Shown here: positions 9,112-18,429 of the stretch, piece by piece
Layout: each line of letters starts with the position of its first letter
Numbering within the stretch: the stretch's first letter is position 1
The notes under the pieces: model-generated
The model's input: only the letters and a program-made list of their open reading frames with translations
The model's database searches: none
What the model was told of the DNA's origin: nothing
Translations under genes and position numbers: made by a program
Assembly (NCBI RefSeq): GCF_040629175.1
Contig: NZ_JBEXUX010000038.1
Location: 1 to 64,000, forward strand
Length of the DNA: 64,000 bases
Direction of reading: 5' to 3'
DNA from: Embleya sp040629175
GTDB taxonomy: Bacteria > Actinomycetota > Actinomycetes > Streptomycetales > Streptomycetaceae

Positions 9112-9154
9112 CGGGCCGCCGCCCCGGACCACCTCGGTCCGGGGCGGCGGCCCG
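9112..9154. terminator. Bidirectional terminator between serC and the 9.2-kb gene
   Basis: Two perfect 19-base arms (9112-9130 and 9136-9154), rich in GGCCGCCGCCCC, enclose a five-base loop. It lies between convergent genes and can serve both. Confidence 0.85.
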
Positions 9155-9161
9155 TTCCCGC

Positions 9162-10226
9162 TCAGTCCCCGTTCCGGCCGCCCAGCCGCCGGTACGCGAA
9201 GAACAGCACTCCCAGGCCGACCACGGCCAGCAGCACCGGGCTGTAGGTCTTGGCCTTGTCCGCGACGGACTCGCCCCCGCTCTCGTCGCCGGCGGACGTG
9301 GTCGCGTCCGCGGCACCCCCGCCGTCCGAGCCGGAGCCGGGCTTGCCGCCGGGCGCGTTGCGCACCAGGTCCGGGCGGTTGTCGCCCTTGAGCTCGACCC
9401 GGCGGACCTGACTGCCCTTGCCCTCGCTGCCGAACAACAGCTCCTTGCCGTCCCGACTCCACGCCACCGATTCGCCCTGGCGCTGGATCGGCACGCCGAC
9501 CCCGGCCAATTCCTTGCCGGGCGCGGCGAACACGGTCGCGGAGAAGTAGCCGCGCAGCACGAACCGGGAGCCGTCCGGCGCGAACGCGCCGTCGGTCACC
9601 GTCGAGCCGCCGGCGGCGATCCGCTTGAACGTGTTGACCCCCGTCGAGGAGAGCTGCTCGGGCTGCTCGTACAGGCCGCCCTCGCCCTCCTTGCTGGCGA
9701 TGTACAGCTTGTTCGTCCGCGGATCCAGCAGCAGCGCCTCGGCGTCGCGCGGACCGTTGTCGTACTTCACCCGGAATTTGGTCGCCTTGACCGTCGCGTC
9801 GGCCAGCGTCGCGGGTTCGGCGAAGCGGTAGATCCACACCTCGGGCCATTTGCCGTGCAGGTTGTCGCCGATGTCGCCGACGAACACCGCCGGATTGCCC
9901 GCGTCGTCCTTGCCGACGGTGATCGCTTCCCAGTCCCGCGCGTCCACGCCGGACAGCGTGATGGTCGCCTTGGTGGCGCCGTCCTTGCCGATCGCGTAGA
10001 TCCTGGGCGCGTCCGAGCTGTCGTTGTGCGTCCAATAGACGTCCGGGTGCCGCAAACTGGCCACCAGGCCGCTGGACTCGGTGATCCGCTCGTCCTTGAT
10101 GGTGAACAACACGTCCGCGTCGGCCACCGCCGACGCCGGTATCGCCATCACCAGGGCGGCGGCGGCCGCCAGGGCTCCGAAGCCGCGCATCCCGCGTCCC
10201 ACCCGGCCCCGTCCCACCCGCTTCAC
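9162..10226 (-). CDS. Secreted, membrane-anchored beta-propeller-like protein
   Basis: 354 residues. The N-terminus is a signal peptide (basic MKRVGRGRVGRGMRGFG, hydrophobic core, cleavage near ASAVADA). The body has motifs typical of secreted Streptomyces WD40/SGL-like proteins: ITESSGLVASLRHPDVYWTH, DARDWEAITVG and VFVGDIGDNLHG, then a repeated strand pattern. A Gly/Ser/Asp-rich linker leads to one C-terminal membrane segment (SPVLLAVVGLGVLFFAY) and a basic tail. It should sit outside the membrane. Function unknown; a sugar- or phosphate-ester-hydrolysing propeller is only one possibility. Confidence 0.75.
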   Translation of the reverse strand: MKRVGRGRVGRGMRGFGALAAAAALVMAIPASAVADADVLFTIKDERITESSGLVASLRHPDVYWTHNDSSDAPRIYAIGKDGATKATITLSGVDARDWEAITVGKDDAGNPAVFVGDIGDNLHGKWPEVWIYRFAEPATLADATVKATKFRVKYDNGPRDAEALLLDPRTNKLYIASKEGEGGLYEQPEQLSSTGVNTFKRIAAGGSTVTDGAFAPDGSRFVLRGYFSATVFAAPGKELAGVGVPIQRQGESVAWSRDGKELLFGSEGKGSQVRRVELKGDNRPDLVRNAPGGKPGSGSDGGGAADATTSAGDESGGESVADKAKTYSPVLLAVVGLGVLFFAYRRLGGRNGD

Positions 10227-10394
10227 CCGTCCCGTCCTGTCATGGGGTCCAGCCTGCCGGCCCGGCCCCGATCACCGTCGAGGCGGCGGCACTTTGTGAC
10301 AGCTCGGTCGCATACGTCGCGGATCGCCGTGCATCGGGGCCGGCCCCGGCGACGACGCGCGAGTTCGCGCCGCGCCGGGTCCGGCGTCGGTGCC

Positions 10395-10481
10395 TCAACG
10401 CATCAGGGCACCGATGATCACGGCGATGAGCAGGAGGGCCAGGGTGGCCGTGACGATGCGGGTTCTGGTGCGGGGATTCAC
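10395..10481 (-). CDS. Possible 28-residue membrane peptide
   Basis: A short frame reads VNPRTRTRIVTATLALLLIAVIIGALMR: a basic start, one membrane helix and a stop. It lies 62 bases after the isomerase stop on the same strand. Small single-helix peptides are common in Streptomyces, but the ribosome site is poor (GGGG almost touching the GTG) and I recognise no family. Treat as tentative. Confidence 0.35.
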   Translation of the reverse strand: MNPRTRTRIVTATLALLLIAVIIGALMR

Positions 10482-10543
10482 GCCCCAGAGACTACGCGGC
10501 GCGGGCGCGCGGTCGAATTCCGGCCGGGCGCCCGCGCTCGCGG

Positions 10544-11323
10544 TCACACCATCGACACCGCCAGCCTGCGCCGGAAGGCGGCGAGCACGGTGCGGTCGCC
10601 GGTCTGCGAGACGACCGTGCCGGGGCGTCGGCCCCACAGGTAGAGCAACAGTTCGGCGGGCTCGCCGCTGACGGCCGCGTCCGCGAACCCCTGGTCGCGG
10701 GACATGGCCACGCCGGAGCGCTGCATGGTCAGCCGCCAGTGGTGCCGGTTGCTGTGCACGCCGATCGTGCGCCCGCTCGCGCCGTCGCGCGCGCTGCCGT
10801 CGTAGTGCGCCGGGAGCAGTACGCCCAGCACCTCGTCGATGCCGTCCAGGGACTGCTGGGCGTCCAGCGGTCCCGGGGTGCCGACGGCCATCTCGATGTC
10901 GGCGCGGTGCACCGCGGCCTCGCGCGCCATCCGACGGATCAGGAAGCCGGCGGTGCCCGGGTCGGGCCCGTCGCCGTCCACGCCCTCCGCCACGCCCGGG
11001 TCGAGGTTCTCCCCCTCGATCGGGTCGAGCGGGTCCCGCCGGGCCATCTCGGTCACGAGCGCCGCGTGCGCCCGGGTGTAGGTGTCGAGCAGATCCCCCT
11101 TGGTTGCGCTGCCCGCGACCGGGAGCGGGTCGCCCCCGACCGGGCGGTGCTGCGGGCGTAGTTGCCCGGCTGCATCGGTGTACATGAGCACGGAATGTCG
11201 TACGACGTCGGCGACCGTCCAACCGGGACAGGACGGTACCGGCGCGTCCATGTCCGTGACGGCCGCCTGGCCCAGACGGAGACCTTCCGCCTGGAACAGG
11301 TGCTGGAACCGCACGTAGTCCAT
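10544..11323 (-). CDS. Maleylpyruvate isomerase family mycothiol-dependent enzyme
   Basis: 259 residues with the DinB-like/MDMPI N-terminal helical bundle: CPGWTVADVVRHSVLMYTDA near the start and MAREAAVHRADIEMAVG in the middle. These carry the His, Glu and His metal ligands seen in mycothiol-dependent maleylpyruvate isomerases. A C-terminal lid contains LLLYLWGRRPG. Members use mycothiol as cofactor for isomerisation or thiol-transfer reactions. No aromatic degradation genes are nearby, so the substrate is open. The upstream region 11324-11431 contains GTGTGTCGCACAC but no recognised operator. Confidence 0.8.
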   Translation of the reverse strand: MDYVRFQHLFQAEGLRLGQAAVTDMDAPVPSCPGWTVADVVRHSVLMYTDAAGQLRPQHRPVGGDPLPVAGSATKGDLLDTYTRAHAALVTEMARRDPLDPIEGENLDPGVAEGVDGDGPDPGTAGFLIRRMAREAAVHRADIEMAVGTPGPLDAQQSLDGIDEVLGVLLPAHYDGSARDGASGRTIGVHSNRHHWRLTMQRSGVAMSRDQGFADAAVSGEPAELLLYLWGRRPGTVVSQTGDRTVLAAFRRRLAVSMV

Positions 11324-11431
11324 CCATCGAGGATTCCAGCGTTTCGGGTGACGTGTCGATGGCCTGCGTCACCCCTGAGTGTGAATCCCACGTCAAGAAA
11401 AGGTGTGTCGCACACTCGTGCTGACACTCTG

Positions 11432-12736
11432 TCAGATCTTGACCACAGGATTACCGAACTCCGACCGTGTCGCCGAGACGGCGGGCTTCGCCGGCCGCAT
11501 CGCCCGCACCACGGTGCTCGGCCGCAGCCGGATTCCGGCATGCCGGGCGAGCAGCACGCCCACCACGAGCGCCGCGGCCAACGAGATCAGGCCGCCCACG
11601 AGCAAACCGGTACGTGGCCCGAAGCTCTCCGCCAGCCACCCGGTCAGGGGGCCGCCCAGCGGGGTGCCGCCCATGAAGACGAGCATGTAGATGCCCATCA
11701 CCCGACCGCGCATCGCCGGATCGCTGCCGAGTTGCACGGTCGAGTTCGCCGCCGTGTTGAAGGTCAGCCCGGCGATCCCGATCGGCACCAGCAGCAGCGC
11801 GAAGCTCCAGTAGCCGGGCATCAGCGCGGCGATCGTCTCCAGCAGTCCGAACACGATCGCGGCACCGACCAGCACCCGCAGCCGGGTCCGGCCACGCTTG
11901 GCCGCGAACAGGGCACCCGCCAGCGAGCCGACCGCGAACACCGTGTTGAGCAGCCCGAACGAGCCGGGTCCGGCGTGGAAGACGTCGTTGGAGAAGGTCG
12001 CCAGGGTGACCGCGAAGTTGTAGCCGAAGGTGCCGATGAAGCCGACCAGGGCGATCGCCACGAGCAGGTCGGGCCGACCGCGCACATAGCGCAGCCCCTC
12101 GCGGAGTTGTCCCTTCTCGCGCGGCACCACCGGCATCGTGCGCAGTTCCGACTCGCGCATGGCCAGCAGGCCGAGCAACACCGCGATGTAGGACACCGCG
12201 TTGACCGCGAACACCCAGCCGGTGCCGATCGCGGTGATCAGCAGGCCGCCGACCGCGGGGCCGACGATCCGGGCGAGCTGGAAGTTCGCCGAGTTCAGGC
12301 TGACCGCGTTGGCCAGGTCCTTGCGGCCGACCATCTCGATCACGAACGCCTGCCGCGCGGGGTTGTCCACCGCGGTGGCCATGCCCAGTCCGAACGCGAG
12401 CAGCCACACGTGCCACACCTGGACGGCATCGCTCAACACCAGCACCGCCATCACGGCGGCGAGCAGACCCATCACGGTCTGCGTACCGATCAACAACAGG
12501 CGCTTGCGGTAGCGGTCGGCGATCACGCCGCCCCACAGGCCGAACAACAGCATGGGCAGGAATTGCAGCCCGGTGGTCACCCCGAGCGCGGTCGCGCTGC
12601 CGGTGAGCTTGAGCACGAGCCAGTCCTGGGCGATGCGTTGCATCCAGGTACCCGTGTTCGACACTGTCTGCCCCGCGGCAAACAGCCGGAAGTTGCGGTT
12701 TCGTAGTGATGAGAAGGTGCCGGCTGTCGCCGCCAC
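11432..12736 (-). CDS. MFS transporter (EntS/MFS_3-type exporter)
   Basis: A 434-residue major-facilitator protein with about twelve membrane helices. It starts with the typical FRLFAAGQTVSNTGTWMQRI segment and has the loop motif GGVIADRYRKRLLL after helix 2. This subgroup exports small molecules by proton antiport. GTG 12736 is preferred because GGGGGAG lies just upstream; the open frame extends to 12832 without support. It lies 122 bases downstream of a MarR gene on the same strand, suggesting MarR-controlled efflux. Substrate unknown. Confidence 0.82.
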   Translation of the reverse strand: MAATAGTFSSLRNRNFRLFAAGQTVSNTGTWMQRIAQDWLVLKLTGSATALGVTTGLQFLPMLLFGLWGGVIADRYRKRLLLIGTQTVMGLLAAVMAVLVLSDAVQVWHVWLLAFGLGMATAVDNPARQAFVIEMVGRKDLANAVSLNSANFQLARIVGPAVGGLLITAIGTGWVFAVNAVSYIAVLLGLLAMRESELRTMPVVPREKGQLREGLRYVRGRPDLLVAIALVGFIGTFGYNFAVTLATFSNDVFHAGPGSFGLLNTVFAVGSLAGALFAAKRGRTRLRVLVGAAIVFGLLETIAALMPGYWSFALLLVPIGIAGLTFNTAANSTVQLGSDPAMRGRVMGIYMLVFMGGTPLGGPLTGWLAESFGPRTGLLVGGLISLAAALVVGVLLARHAGIRLRPSTVVRAMRPAKPAVSATRSEFGNPVVKI

Positions 12737-12858
12737 GGGCTCCCCCTTCGTCGTACGGTCGGCCTGGGCCGGATGAACATCCCGTCCCTGAACCGACCAC
12801 GACGCGGGGCACGCGGACTCCCGCACACGCAAGGCCGTCGAGCCTGCGCGCCGGGCTC

Positions 12859-13290
12859 CTAGGCCTGCGCCAACTTCTCCAGCACCGGCAGGGCCGCGCG
12901 CAACGCCTCGTTCTCCTCGGGCGTGAGCCGGGACAGGTTCTCCGCCAGCCAGGCGTTGCCCAGCCTGCGGTTCTCCTCCACCACGGCGGCGGCGGGCTCG
13001 GTCGCGGAGACCACGACCTGCCTGCGGTCGTCGGGGTGCGGCTCACGCCGCACCAGGCCGCGCTCCTCCAAGCCGGCGATCACCCGTGTCATCGAAGGCG
13101 GTTGCACCTTTTCCTGCCGGGCGAGTTCACCCGGAGTCATGGCGCCGCGCACAACGAGCACGGTCAACACCGAAAGCTGGGTGGGGCTCAGCGTCTCGTC
13201 GGCCCGCTGATTGCGCAGGCGACGGGAGAGCTTCAGCACCGAGGCACGGAGAGCAGCCACCGTGGCACGGTCGGGTTCGGACGGGGACAC
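12859..13290 (-). CDS. MarR family transcriptional regulator
   Basis: A 143-residue winged-helix repressor. LSPTQLSVLTVLVVRGAMTP and ELARQEKVQPPSMTRVIAGL form the helix-turn-helix, and LVRREPHPDDRRQVVVS is the wing with the DDRR signature. It lies between the NCS2 permease and the MFS exporter on the same strand. It probably represses its own promoter and the exporter, since an A+T-rich symmetric site abuts its start. The ligand is unknown; a purine ligand is conceivable given the permease upstream, but that is inference. Confidence 0.87.
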   Translation of the reverse strand: MSPSEPDRATVAALRASVLKLSRRLRNQRADETLSPTQLSVLTVLVVRGAMTPGELARQEKVQPPSMTRVIAGLEERGLVRREPHPDDRRQVVVSATEPAAAVVEENRRLGNAWLAENLSRLTPEENEALRAALPVLEKLAQA

Positions 13291-13293
13291 GTT

Positions 13294-13322
13294 GTTTAGC
13301 TTAACTCTTTACTCTCGCTAAC
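13294..13322 (-). promoter_or_regulatory. Putative MarR operator/promoter
   Basis: An A+T-rich stretch, unusual for this genome, begins four bases before the marR start. On the minus strand it contains GTTAGCGAGAGTAAAG and then GTTAAGCTAAAC, an imperfect palindrome with a repeated GTTA(A)GC core. This suits autoregulation. The rest of 13323-13508 is C/A-rich on the plus strand and holds nothing I can name. Confidence 0.45.
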
Positions 13323-13508
13323 TTCCAATGGTTTGCCCCCCGGAGATATTCCCGAAGACACCAGCAGGCCACAACCGGCCGCCCACCCCCGACAAAGCCC
13401 CAGCACCGCCCACCCGCCACCCCCACTTCCGAGCCCGCAGTCTCAGACTTCGCCCCAGCTCTCGAATGCGACCCCGACCCGGCGCGCCGGCGCCCCCGCC
13501 CCAGCCCC

Positions 13509-14963
13509 CTACTTGACCCCCAAAACCTGCTCAATCGGATCAATAGCAAAATGCACCACAAACAACCCCGAAACGACCCACAACAGCACCGGAATCTCCC
13601 GCGCCCGGCCCACCGCAGTCCGCAGCACCACATACAGCACGAACCCCGCACCGATCCCGGTGGTGATGCTGTACGTGAACGGCATCAGCGCGATCGTCAC
13701 GAACGCCGGCGCCGCGACCGTCAGGTCGTCCCACTCGATGTGCTTGATCTGCGTCATCATCAACGCGCCGACCACCACCAGCGCCGGCGTGGCGGCCTGC
13801 GCCGGCACCAGCTTCGCCAACGGCGTGAACAGCAGCGCGAGCGCGAACAGGCCACCGGTGACCAGGTTGGCCAACCCGGTCCGGGCCCCTTCGCCGACCC
13901 CCGCCGTGGATTCCACGAAGACCGTGTTGGAGGACGCCGAGGCGCCACCACCGGCGATCGCGCCCACCGACTCCACCGTCAGGATGCGGCCCAGATTCGG
14001 CACCCTGCCCTGCTCGTCGAGCAGTCCGGCCTCGCGGCTGACCCCGATGATGGTGCCCATGCCGTCGAAGAAGTTCGACAGCAGCAGCGTGAAGATCAGC
14101 AACGACGCGGTGATGAAGCCGACCCGACCGAACGCGCCGAACAGGTCCACATTGCCGATCAGTCCGAAGTCGGGTGTGTCCACGACACCGTTCGCCTCGG
14201 GCGCGGTCAGCCCCCAGGTCGCCTTGTCCAGACCGGCCGCCTGGTGCACGATCACCGCGAGCGCGGTCGAGGCGACCATGCCGATCAGGATCGCGCCCGG
14301 CACCTTGCGCACGACCAGCACGAACGTGAGCAGCAGCCCGAAGCAGAAGACCACGGCGGGCCAGCCCTTGAGCGTGCCGCCACTGCCCAGCGCGACCGGC
14401 ACGGTGCTGTGCACGTCGTCCGGGACCCTGGTCACCACACCCGCGCTGACCAGGCCGACCAGGGTCACGAACAAACCGATGCCGACCCCGATCGCCTGCT
14501 TGAGGGCCAGCGGGATCGCGTTCATGATCGCCTCGCGCAGCCCGGTGGCGGCCAGGATCAACAGGCCGATGCCCTCCAGCACGACCAGGCCCATCGCCTC
14601 GTCCCACGTGGTCTGCGGCGCGATCTGGAACGCGACCATCGCGTTGATGCCCAACCCGGCGGCCAACGCGAGCGGCATGTTGCCGACCAGGCCCATCAGG
14701 ATCGTCATCACCGCGGCGACCAGAACGGTGGCGGTGACCAACTGCGGCTGGGACAGGTGATGGCCGTATCGATCCTGGGCAGACCCCAAAATAATGGGAT
14801 TCAGCACAATGATGTAAGCCATCGCGAAGAAGGTGGCGAGACCACCACGCACCTCGCGCAGCGGCGACGAGCCACGCTCCGAGATCTTGAAGAAGCGGTC
14901 GAGCCCGCCCCTTCGCGCGGTCGAAATCTCGGGGTCGGTCGCAGCGGCGGCCTGGCGGGACAT
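13509..14963 (-). CDS. NCS2 family purine/xanthine permease
   Basis: A 484-residue membrane permease of the AzgA-like branch of nucleobase-cation symporters. The start FFAMAYIIVLNPIIL, the GLGINAMVAFQIAP block and the SSNTVFVESTAGVGEGARTGLANLVTGG segment are diagnostic. It imports purines (adenine, guanine or hypoxanthine) with protons. ATG 14963 is chosen because MSRQAAAATDPEIS leads directly into the family N-terminus; the longer open frame overlaps the divergent promoter. The last 25 codons switch to T-ending codons, unlike the body of the gene. Confidence 0.88.
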   Translation of the reverse strand: MSRQAAAATDPEISTARRGGLDRFFKISERGSSPLREVRGGLATFFAMAYIIVLNPIILGSAQDRYGHHLSQPQLVTATVLVAAVMTILMGLVGNMPLALAAGLGINAMVAFQIAPQTTWDEAMGLVVLEGIGLLILAATGLREAIMNAIPLALKQAIGVGIGLFVTLVGLVSAGVVTRVPDDVHSTVPVALGSGGTLKGWPAVVFCFGLLLTFVLVVRKVPGAILIGMVASTALAVIVHQAAGLDKATWGLTAPEANGVVDTPDFGLIGNVDLFGAFGRVGFITASLLIFTLLLSNFFDGMGTIIGVSREAGLLDEQGRVPNLGRILTVESVGAIAGGGASASSNTVFVESTAGVGEGARTGLANLVTGGLFALALLFTPLAKLVPAQAATPALVVVGALMMTQIKHIEWDDLTVAAPAFVTIALMPFTYSITTGIGAGFVLYVVLRTAVGRAREIPVLLWVVSGLFVVHFAIDPIEQVLGVK

Positions 14964-15138
14964 GCTGATCCTCGGAGCGCGGGAACGGGTGGTCGAGACA
15001 CGCACACGGCACCTGGGACCGGTGCCGGGAGACCTTGAAAGGGTGCCAGACACCACACCAAAAACCGGAACCGACCCTTCCGCTTGTTCGTCGGGACGGG
15101 CGCGGGACCGGCACAGGCGGCCAAGTAGCCTAGGTTTC

Positions 15139-15816
15139 GTGAGCAGGCACGGGAGCGGGAAACGACGGCGCACCTCGCCGGATCCGGACGACACGGGCGC
15201 ACCGCGCCCGGACACCAGCCCGCTCGGCGGCGGTGAGTACACGTCCGACGAGGCGGCGGACGAGTACCCGCCCACGGGCTACGACCCGACCGAATACCCA
15301 TCGCCCGCGTACGAGCCCGCCGAGTACGAGCCGTACTCGTCCGGGGAACACCCCGTGCAGTACTCCTCCGGGGATCAACCCGAGCCGTACTCCTCCGGGG
15401 AACACTCCGTGCCGTACTCCGGGGAACACCCCGTGCCCACCTACGGCGCGAGCGCCTACGACCCGGCCACCGATCCGGCCCTCATGGGCGGAACCGCCGA
15501 ATTCGCCGCCGTCGTCGACGAGCCTGCCGAGCCCGACCGGCCCCGATCCGCCGAGCCCCGCCCCACCGAGCCTCACGACACCGAGCCCCCCGACACGGAC
15601 ACCGGCATGCGCCCCGCGCCCCCTCCGCACGAGGGCGACATCATCAAGCTCGTCGCCGTCGGCAGCCTGATCTGGTTCGCCCTGTTCGTGGTCGCGTGGT
15701 TCATGCGCGACTCGCTCGCCGAGGACCGGGAGTGGTGGCCGTGGTGCGCGCTGGCCGGCTCCGGCCTGGGCCTGTTCGGTCTCTGGTACTGCCGCCGACT
15801 CCAGAACGACGACTGA
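15139..15816 (+). CDS. DUF2530 membrane protein with repetitive N-terminal region
   Basis: 225 residues. The first 150 are low-complexity and acidic, rich in Pro, Tyr and Glu, with four copies of an eight-residue unit of type PYSSGEHP. The last 70 residues form two membrane helices (IKLVAVGSLIWFALFVVAWFM and WPWCALAGSGLGLFGLWY) matching the DUF2530 family. GTG 15139 follows TAGCCT by seven bases, so the mRNA is probably leaderless. It is divergent from the permease. Function unknown. The disordered, probably cytoplasmic N-terminus is much longer than I expect for the family. Confidence 0.75.
   Translation: MSRHGSGKRRRTSPDPDDTGAPRPDTSPLGGGEYTSDEAADEYPPTGYDPTEYPSPAYEPAEYEPYSSGEHPVQYSSGDQPEPYSSGEHSVPYSGEHPVPTYGASAYDPATDPALMGGTAEFAAVVDEPAEPDRPRSAEPRPTEPHDTEPPDTDTGMRPAPPPHEGDIIKLVAVGSLIWFALFVVAWFMRDSLAEDREWWPWCALAGSGLGLFGLWYCRRLQNDD
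15334..15434 (+). repeat. In-frame tandem repeat inside the DUF2530 gene
   Basis: Four imperfect copies of a 24-27-base unit with core TACTCCTCCGGGGAACACCC. The third and fourth differ by a three-codon deletion, so the array has changed in whole codons. Confidence 0.8.
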
Positions 15817-15944
15817 CCGCAACCCCACCACAGGCCACAAACCACGAGCCACCAACCACAGGCAACGAGCCGCGACCGACGAACCGCAATCGCAAACAAT
15901 ACAAAATCCGACATCAAGCCCATTTCCTAACGTAGCGTCAGGGC

Positions 15945-18389
15945 ATGCTCGAAGCCCCCGCCACCCTCCCCGGCCTGACCGCCGCCCAGGTCGCCGAACG
16001 CGTCGCGGACGGTCGCGTCAACGACGTGCCGGCCCGGTCCAGCCGCAGCACCTCGGCGATCGTCCGGGGCAACGTCCTCACCAGGTTCAACGCGATCATC
16101 GGCACCCTGTTCGTGGTGATCCTGATCGTCGGCCCGATCCAGGACGGCCTGTTCGGCCTGGTCATCGTGGCCAACACCGCGATCGGCATCATCCAGGAGC
16201 TGCGTGCCAAGCACACCCTGGACGCGCTGGCGGTGGTCGGCGAGGCCAAGCCCCGGGTGCGCCGGGACGGGCACACCGCCGAATTGTCCGCACGCGATCT
16301 CGTCCTGGACGACGTCTGCGAACTCGGCGCGGGCGAACAGGTCCTGGTGGACGGCGTGGTGGTCGAGGCGGACGCGCTCGAACTCGACGAATCGCTGCTC
16401 ACCGGCGAGACCGATCCGGTCCACAAGAAGGTCGGCGACCAGGTGATGTCCGGCAGCTTCGTGGCCGCCGGCAACGGCGCCTTCCGGGCGGGCAGGGTCG
16501 GCCGCGACGCCTACGCCGCCGAACTCGCCGAGGAGGCCGGCCGATTCACCCTGGTCGACTCGGAACTGCGCCGCGGCCTGGATCGCATCCTCACCTACGT
16601 GACGTGGTTGATGATCCCGGTGGGCATCCTGCTGATCATCAGTCAGCTCCGCACCCACGACGGCCTGCCCAACGCGCTGCGCGGCATGGTCGCGGGCCTG
16701 GTCACCATGGTGCCCGAGGGCCTGATGTTGCTCACCTCGGTCGCGTTCGCGGTCGGCGTGGTGCGGCTGGGTCGCAAACAGTGCCTGGTCCAGGAACTGC
16801 CCGCGATCGAGGGCCTGGCCCGGGTCGACGTGGTCTGCCTGGACAAGACCGGCACGCTCACCGAGGGCGGCATGGACGTGGCCGAGACGCGCCCGCTCGA
16901 CGACACCCTGCCCGTCGACGCGGCGCTGGGCGCCCTGGGCACCTCCGACCCGCGGCCGAACGCCAGCCTGCAGGCGATCGTGGACGCCTACCCGGCGCCG
17001 CCGGACTGGCCGGTCACCGACGTCGCCGCGTTCTCCTCGGCCCGCAAGTGGAGCGGCGCAAGCTTCGCCGGGCACGGGACCTGGCTGCTCGGCGCGCCCG
17101 ATGTGCTGCTCCCCGAGGGCCACCCGGTGCTCGCGCAGGTGGACGAACTCGGCGCGCGGGGGCTGCGGGTGCTCCTGTTGGCGACCGCCGACGCGCTGAC
17201 CGACGAGGCGGGCGGCCGGGCCCGTCCCGCCGCGCTGGTGGTGCTGCAACAGCGGCTGCGCCCTGACGCCGCGGCAACGCTGCGCTACTTCGCCGATCAG
17301 GGGGTGGCGACCAAGGTGATCTCCGGCGACAACGCGCTCTCGGTCGGCGCGGTGGCCGCCAAGCTCGGCCTCGCGGGCGCCGAACACGCGGTGGACGCCC
17401 GCCGGTTGCCCCAGGACCCGACCGAACTCGGTCGAGCGCTGGAGGACGACACCGTGTTCGGCCGGGTCACCCCGCAGCAGAAGCGGGCGATGGTGGCCGC
17501 GCTCCAGGCCCGCGACCACACGGTCGCGATGACCGGCGACGGCGTCAACGACGTGCTCGCGCTCAAGGACGCCGACATCGGCGTCGCGATGGGCGCGGGC
17601 AGCGGCGCGAGCCGCGCGGTCGCGCAGATCGTGCTCCTGGACAACAGCTTCGCCACGCTGCCCTCGGTGGTGGCCGAGGGCCGCCGGGTGATCGGCAACA
17701 TCGAGCGGGTCGCGAACCTGTTCCTGACCAAGACCGTCTACGCACTGCTGTTGTCGCTGCTCACCGGCGTCGCGAGTGTGGTCTTCCCGTTCCTGCCCCG
17801 CCACCTCACCCTGATCGGCTCGCTCACCATCGGCGTGCCCGCGTTCTTCCTCGCCCTCGCCCCGAACACCGAACGGGCCCGCTCCGGCTTCGTGCCGCGC
17901 GTCCTGCGCTTCGCGATCCCCGGCGGCGTGGTCGCCGCGCTGGCCACCTTCCTGTCCTACTGGCTGGCCCACCTCAACCACGGCTCGAACCTCGACCAGG
18001 ACCGCACCACCGCGGTGATCACCCTGTTCCTGGTCGCGACCTGGATCCTGGCGATCGTCGCCCGCCCCTACACGTGGTGGCGGATCGCCCTGATCGCGGC
18101 CATGGTGGCACTCTTCCTGATCGCGCTCTACGTCCCGTTCGTGGCCGACTTCTTCGCCCTGTATCCCCAGCACCAGGGCAACAACGGCACCGCGGTCGGC
18201 ATCGCCCTGGTCGCCGCCGCCCTCCTCGAAGTCGGCTGGCACGTCTCGGGTTGGCTGGCCCACCGAAACACCGAGGACACCGAGCACCCCAAGAACACCA
18301 AGGACACCGAGCGTTCCAAGAGCACCGAGTACCCCGAGCGCCCCGAGAACTCCGAACACCCCGAAAACGACGGGGACACCGCGGCCTGA
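15945..18389 (+). CDS. ctpE: CtpE-like cation-transporting P-type ATPase
   Basis: 814 residues. The actuator domain carries LLTGETDPV, the phosphorylation site is VVCLDKTGTLTEG, and the hinge is AMTGDGVNDVLALKDADIGVAMG. The membrane segment VTMVPEGLMLLTSVAFAVGV lacks the CPC metal motif and instead resembles CtpE, linked to calcium uptake in mycobacteria. The N-terminus lacks a metal-binding domain. TAGCGT six bases before ATG 15945 suggests a leaderless transcript. The last 40 residues are a charged repetitive tail rich in Thr, Glu, Pro and Lys, not part of the family fold. Confidence 0.82.
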   Translation: MLEAPATLPGLTAAQVAERVADGRVNDVPARSSRSTSAIVRGNVLTRFNAIIGTLFVVILIVGPIQDGLFGLVIVANTAIGIIQELRAKHTLDALAVVGEAKPRVRRDGHTAELSARDLVLDDVCELGAGEQVLVDGVVVEADALELDESLLTGETDPVHKKVGDQVMSGSFVAAGNGAFRAGRVGRDAYAAELAEEAGRFTLVDSELRRGLDRILTYVTWLMIPVGILLIISQLRTHDGLPNALRGMVAGLVTMVPEGLMLLTSVAFAVGVVRLGRKQCLVQELPAIEGLARVDVVCLDKTGTLTEGGMDVAETRPLDDTLPVDAALGALGTSDPRPNASLQAIVDAYPAPPDWPVTDVAAFSSARKWSGASFAGHGTWLLGAPDVLLPEGHPVLAQVDELGARGLRVLLLATADALTDEAGGRARPAALVVLQQRLRPDAAATLRYFADQGVATKVISGDNALSVGAVAAKLGLAGAEHAVDARRLPQDPTELGRALEDDTVFGRVTPQQKRAMVAALQARDHTVAMTGDGVNDVLALKDADIGVAMGAGSGASRAVAQIVLLDNSFATLPSVVAEGRRVIGNIERVANLFLTKTVYALLLSLLTGVASVVFPFLPRHLTLIGSLTIGVPAFFLALAPNTERARSGFVPRVLRFAIPGGVVAALATFLSYWLAHLNHGSNLDQDRTTAVITLFLVATWILAIVARPYTWWRIALIAAMVALFLIALYVPFVADFFALYPQHQGNNGTAVGIALVAAALLEVGWHVSGWLAHRNTEDTEHPKNTKDTERSKSTEYPERPENSEHPENDGDTAA
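18264..18377 (+). repeat. Degenerate nine-base repeat coding the ATPase tail
   Basis: The 3' end of the P-type ATPase gene is built of repeated ACC-GAG/AAG-N and CCC-GAG-N units coding EDTEHPKNTKDTERSK-like tripeptides. It looks like slippage-driven growth of the C-terminus. Confidence 0.65.
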
Positions 18390-18429
18390 GCCCCGGCGCC
18401 CCCATCGCCCCCGACGTACCGAGGCCCGC

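Noticed and set aside
13540..15114. Long Arg/Gly/His-rich frames opposite and shifted from the NCS2 permease.
   Set aside because: High G+C makes long spurious frames; only the permease frame has membrane helices and family motifs.
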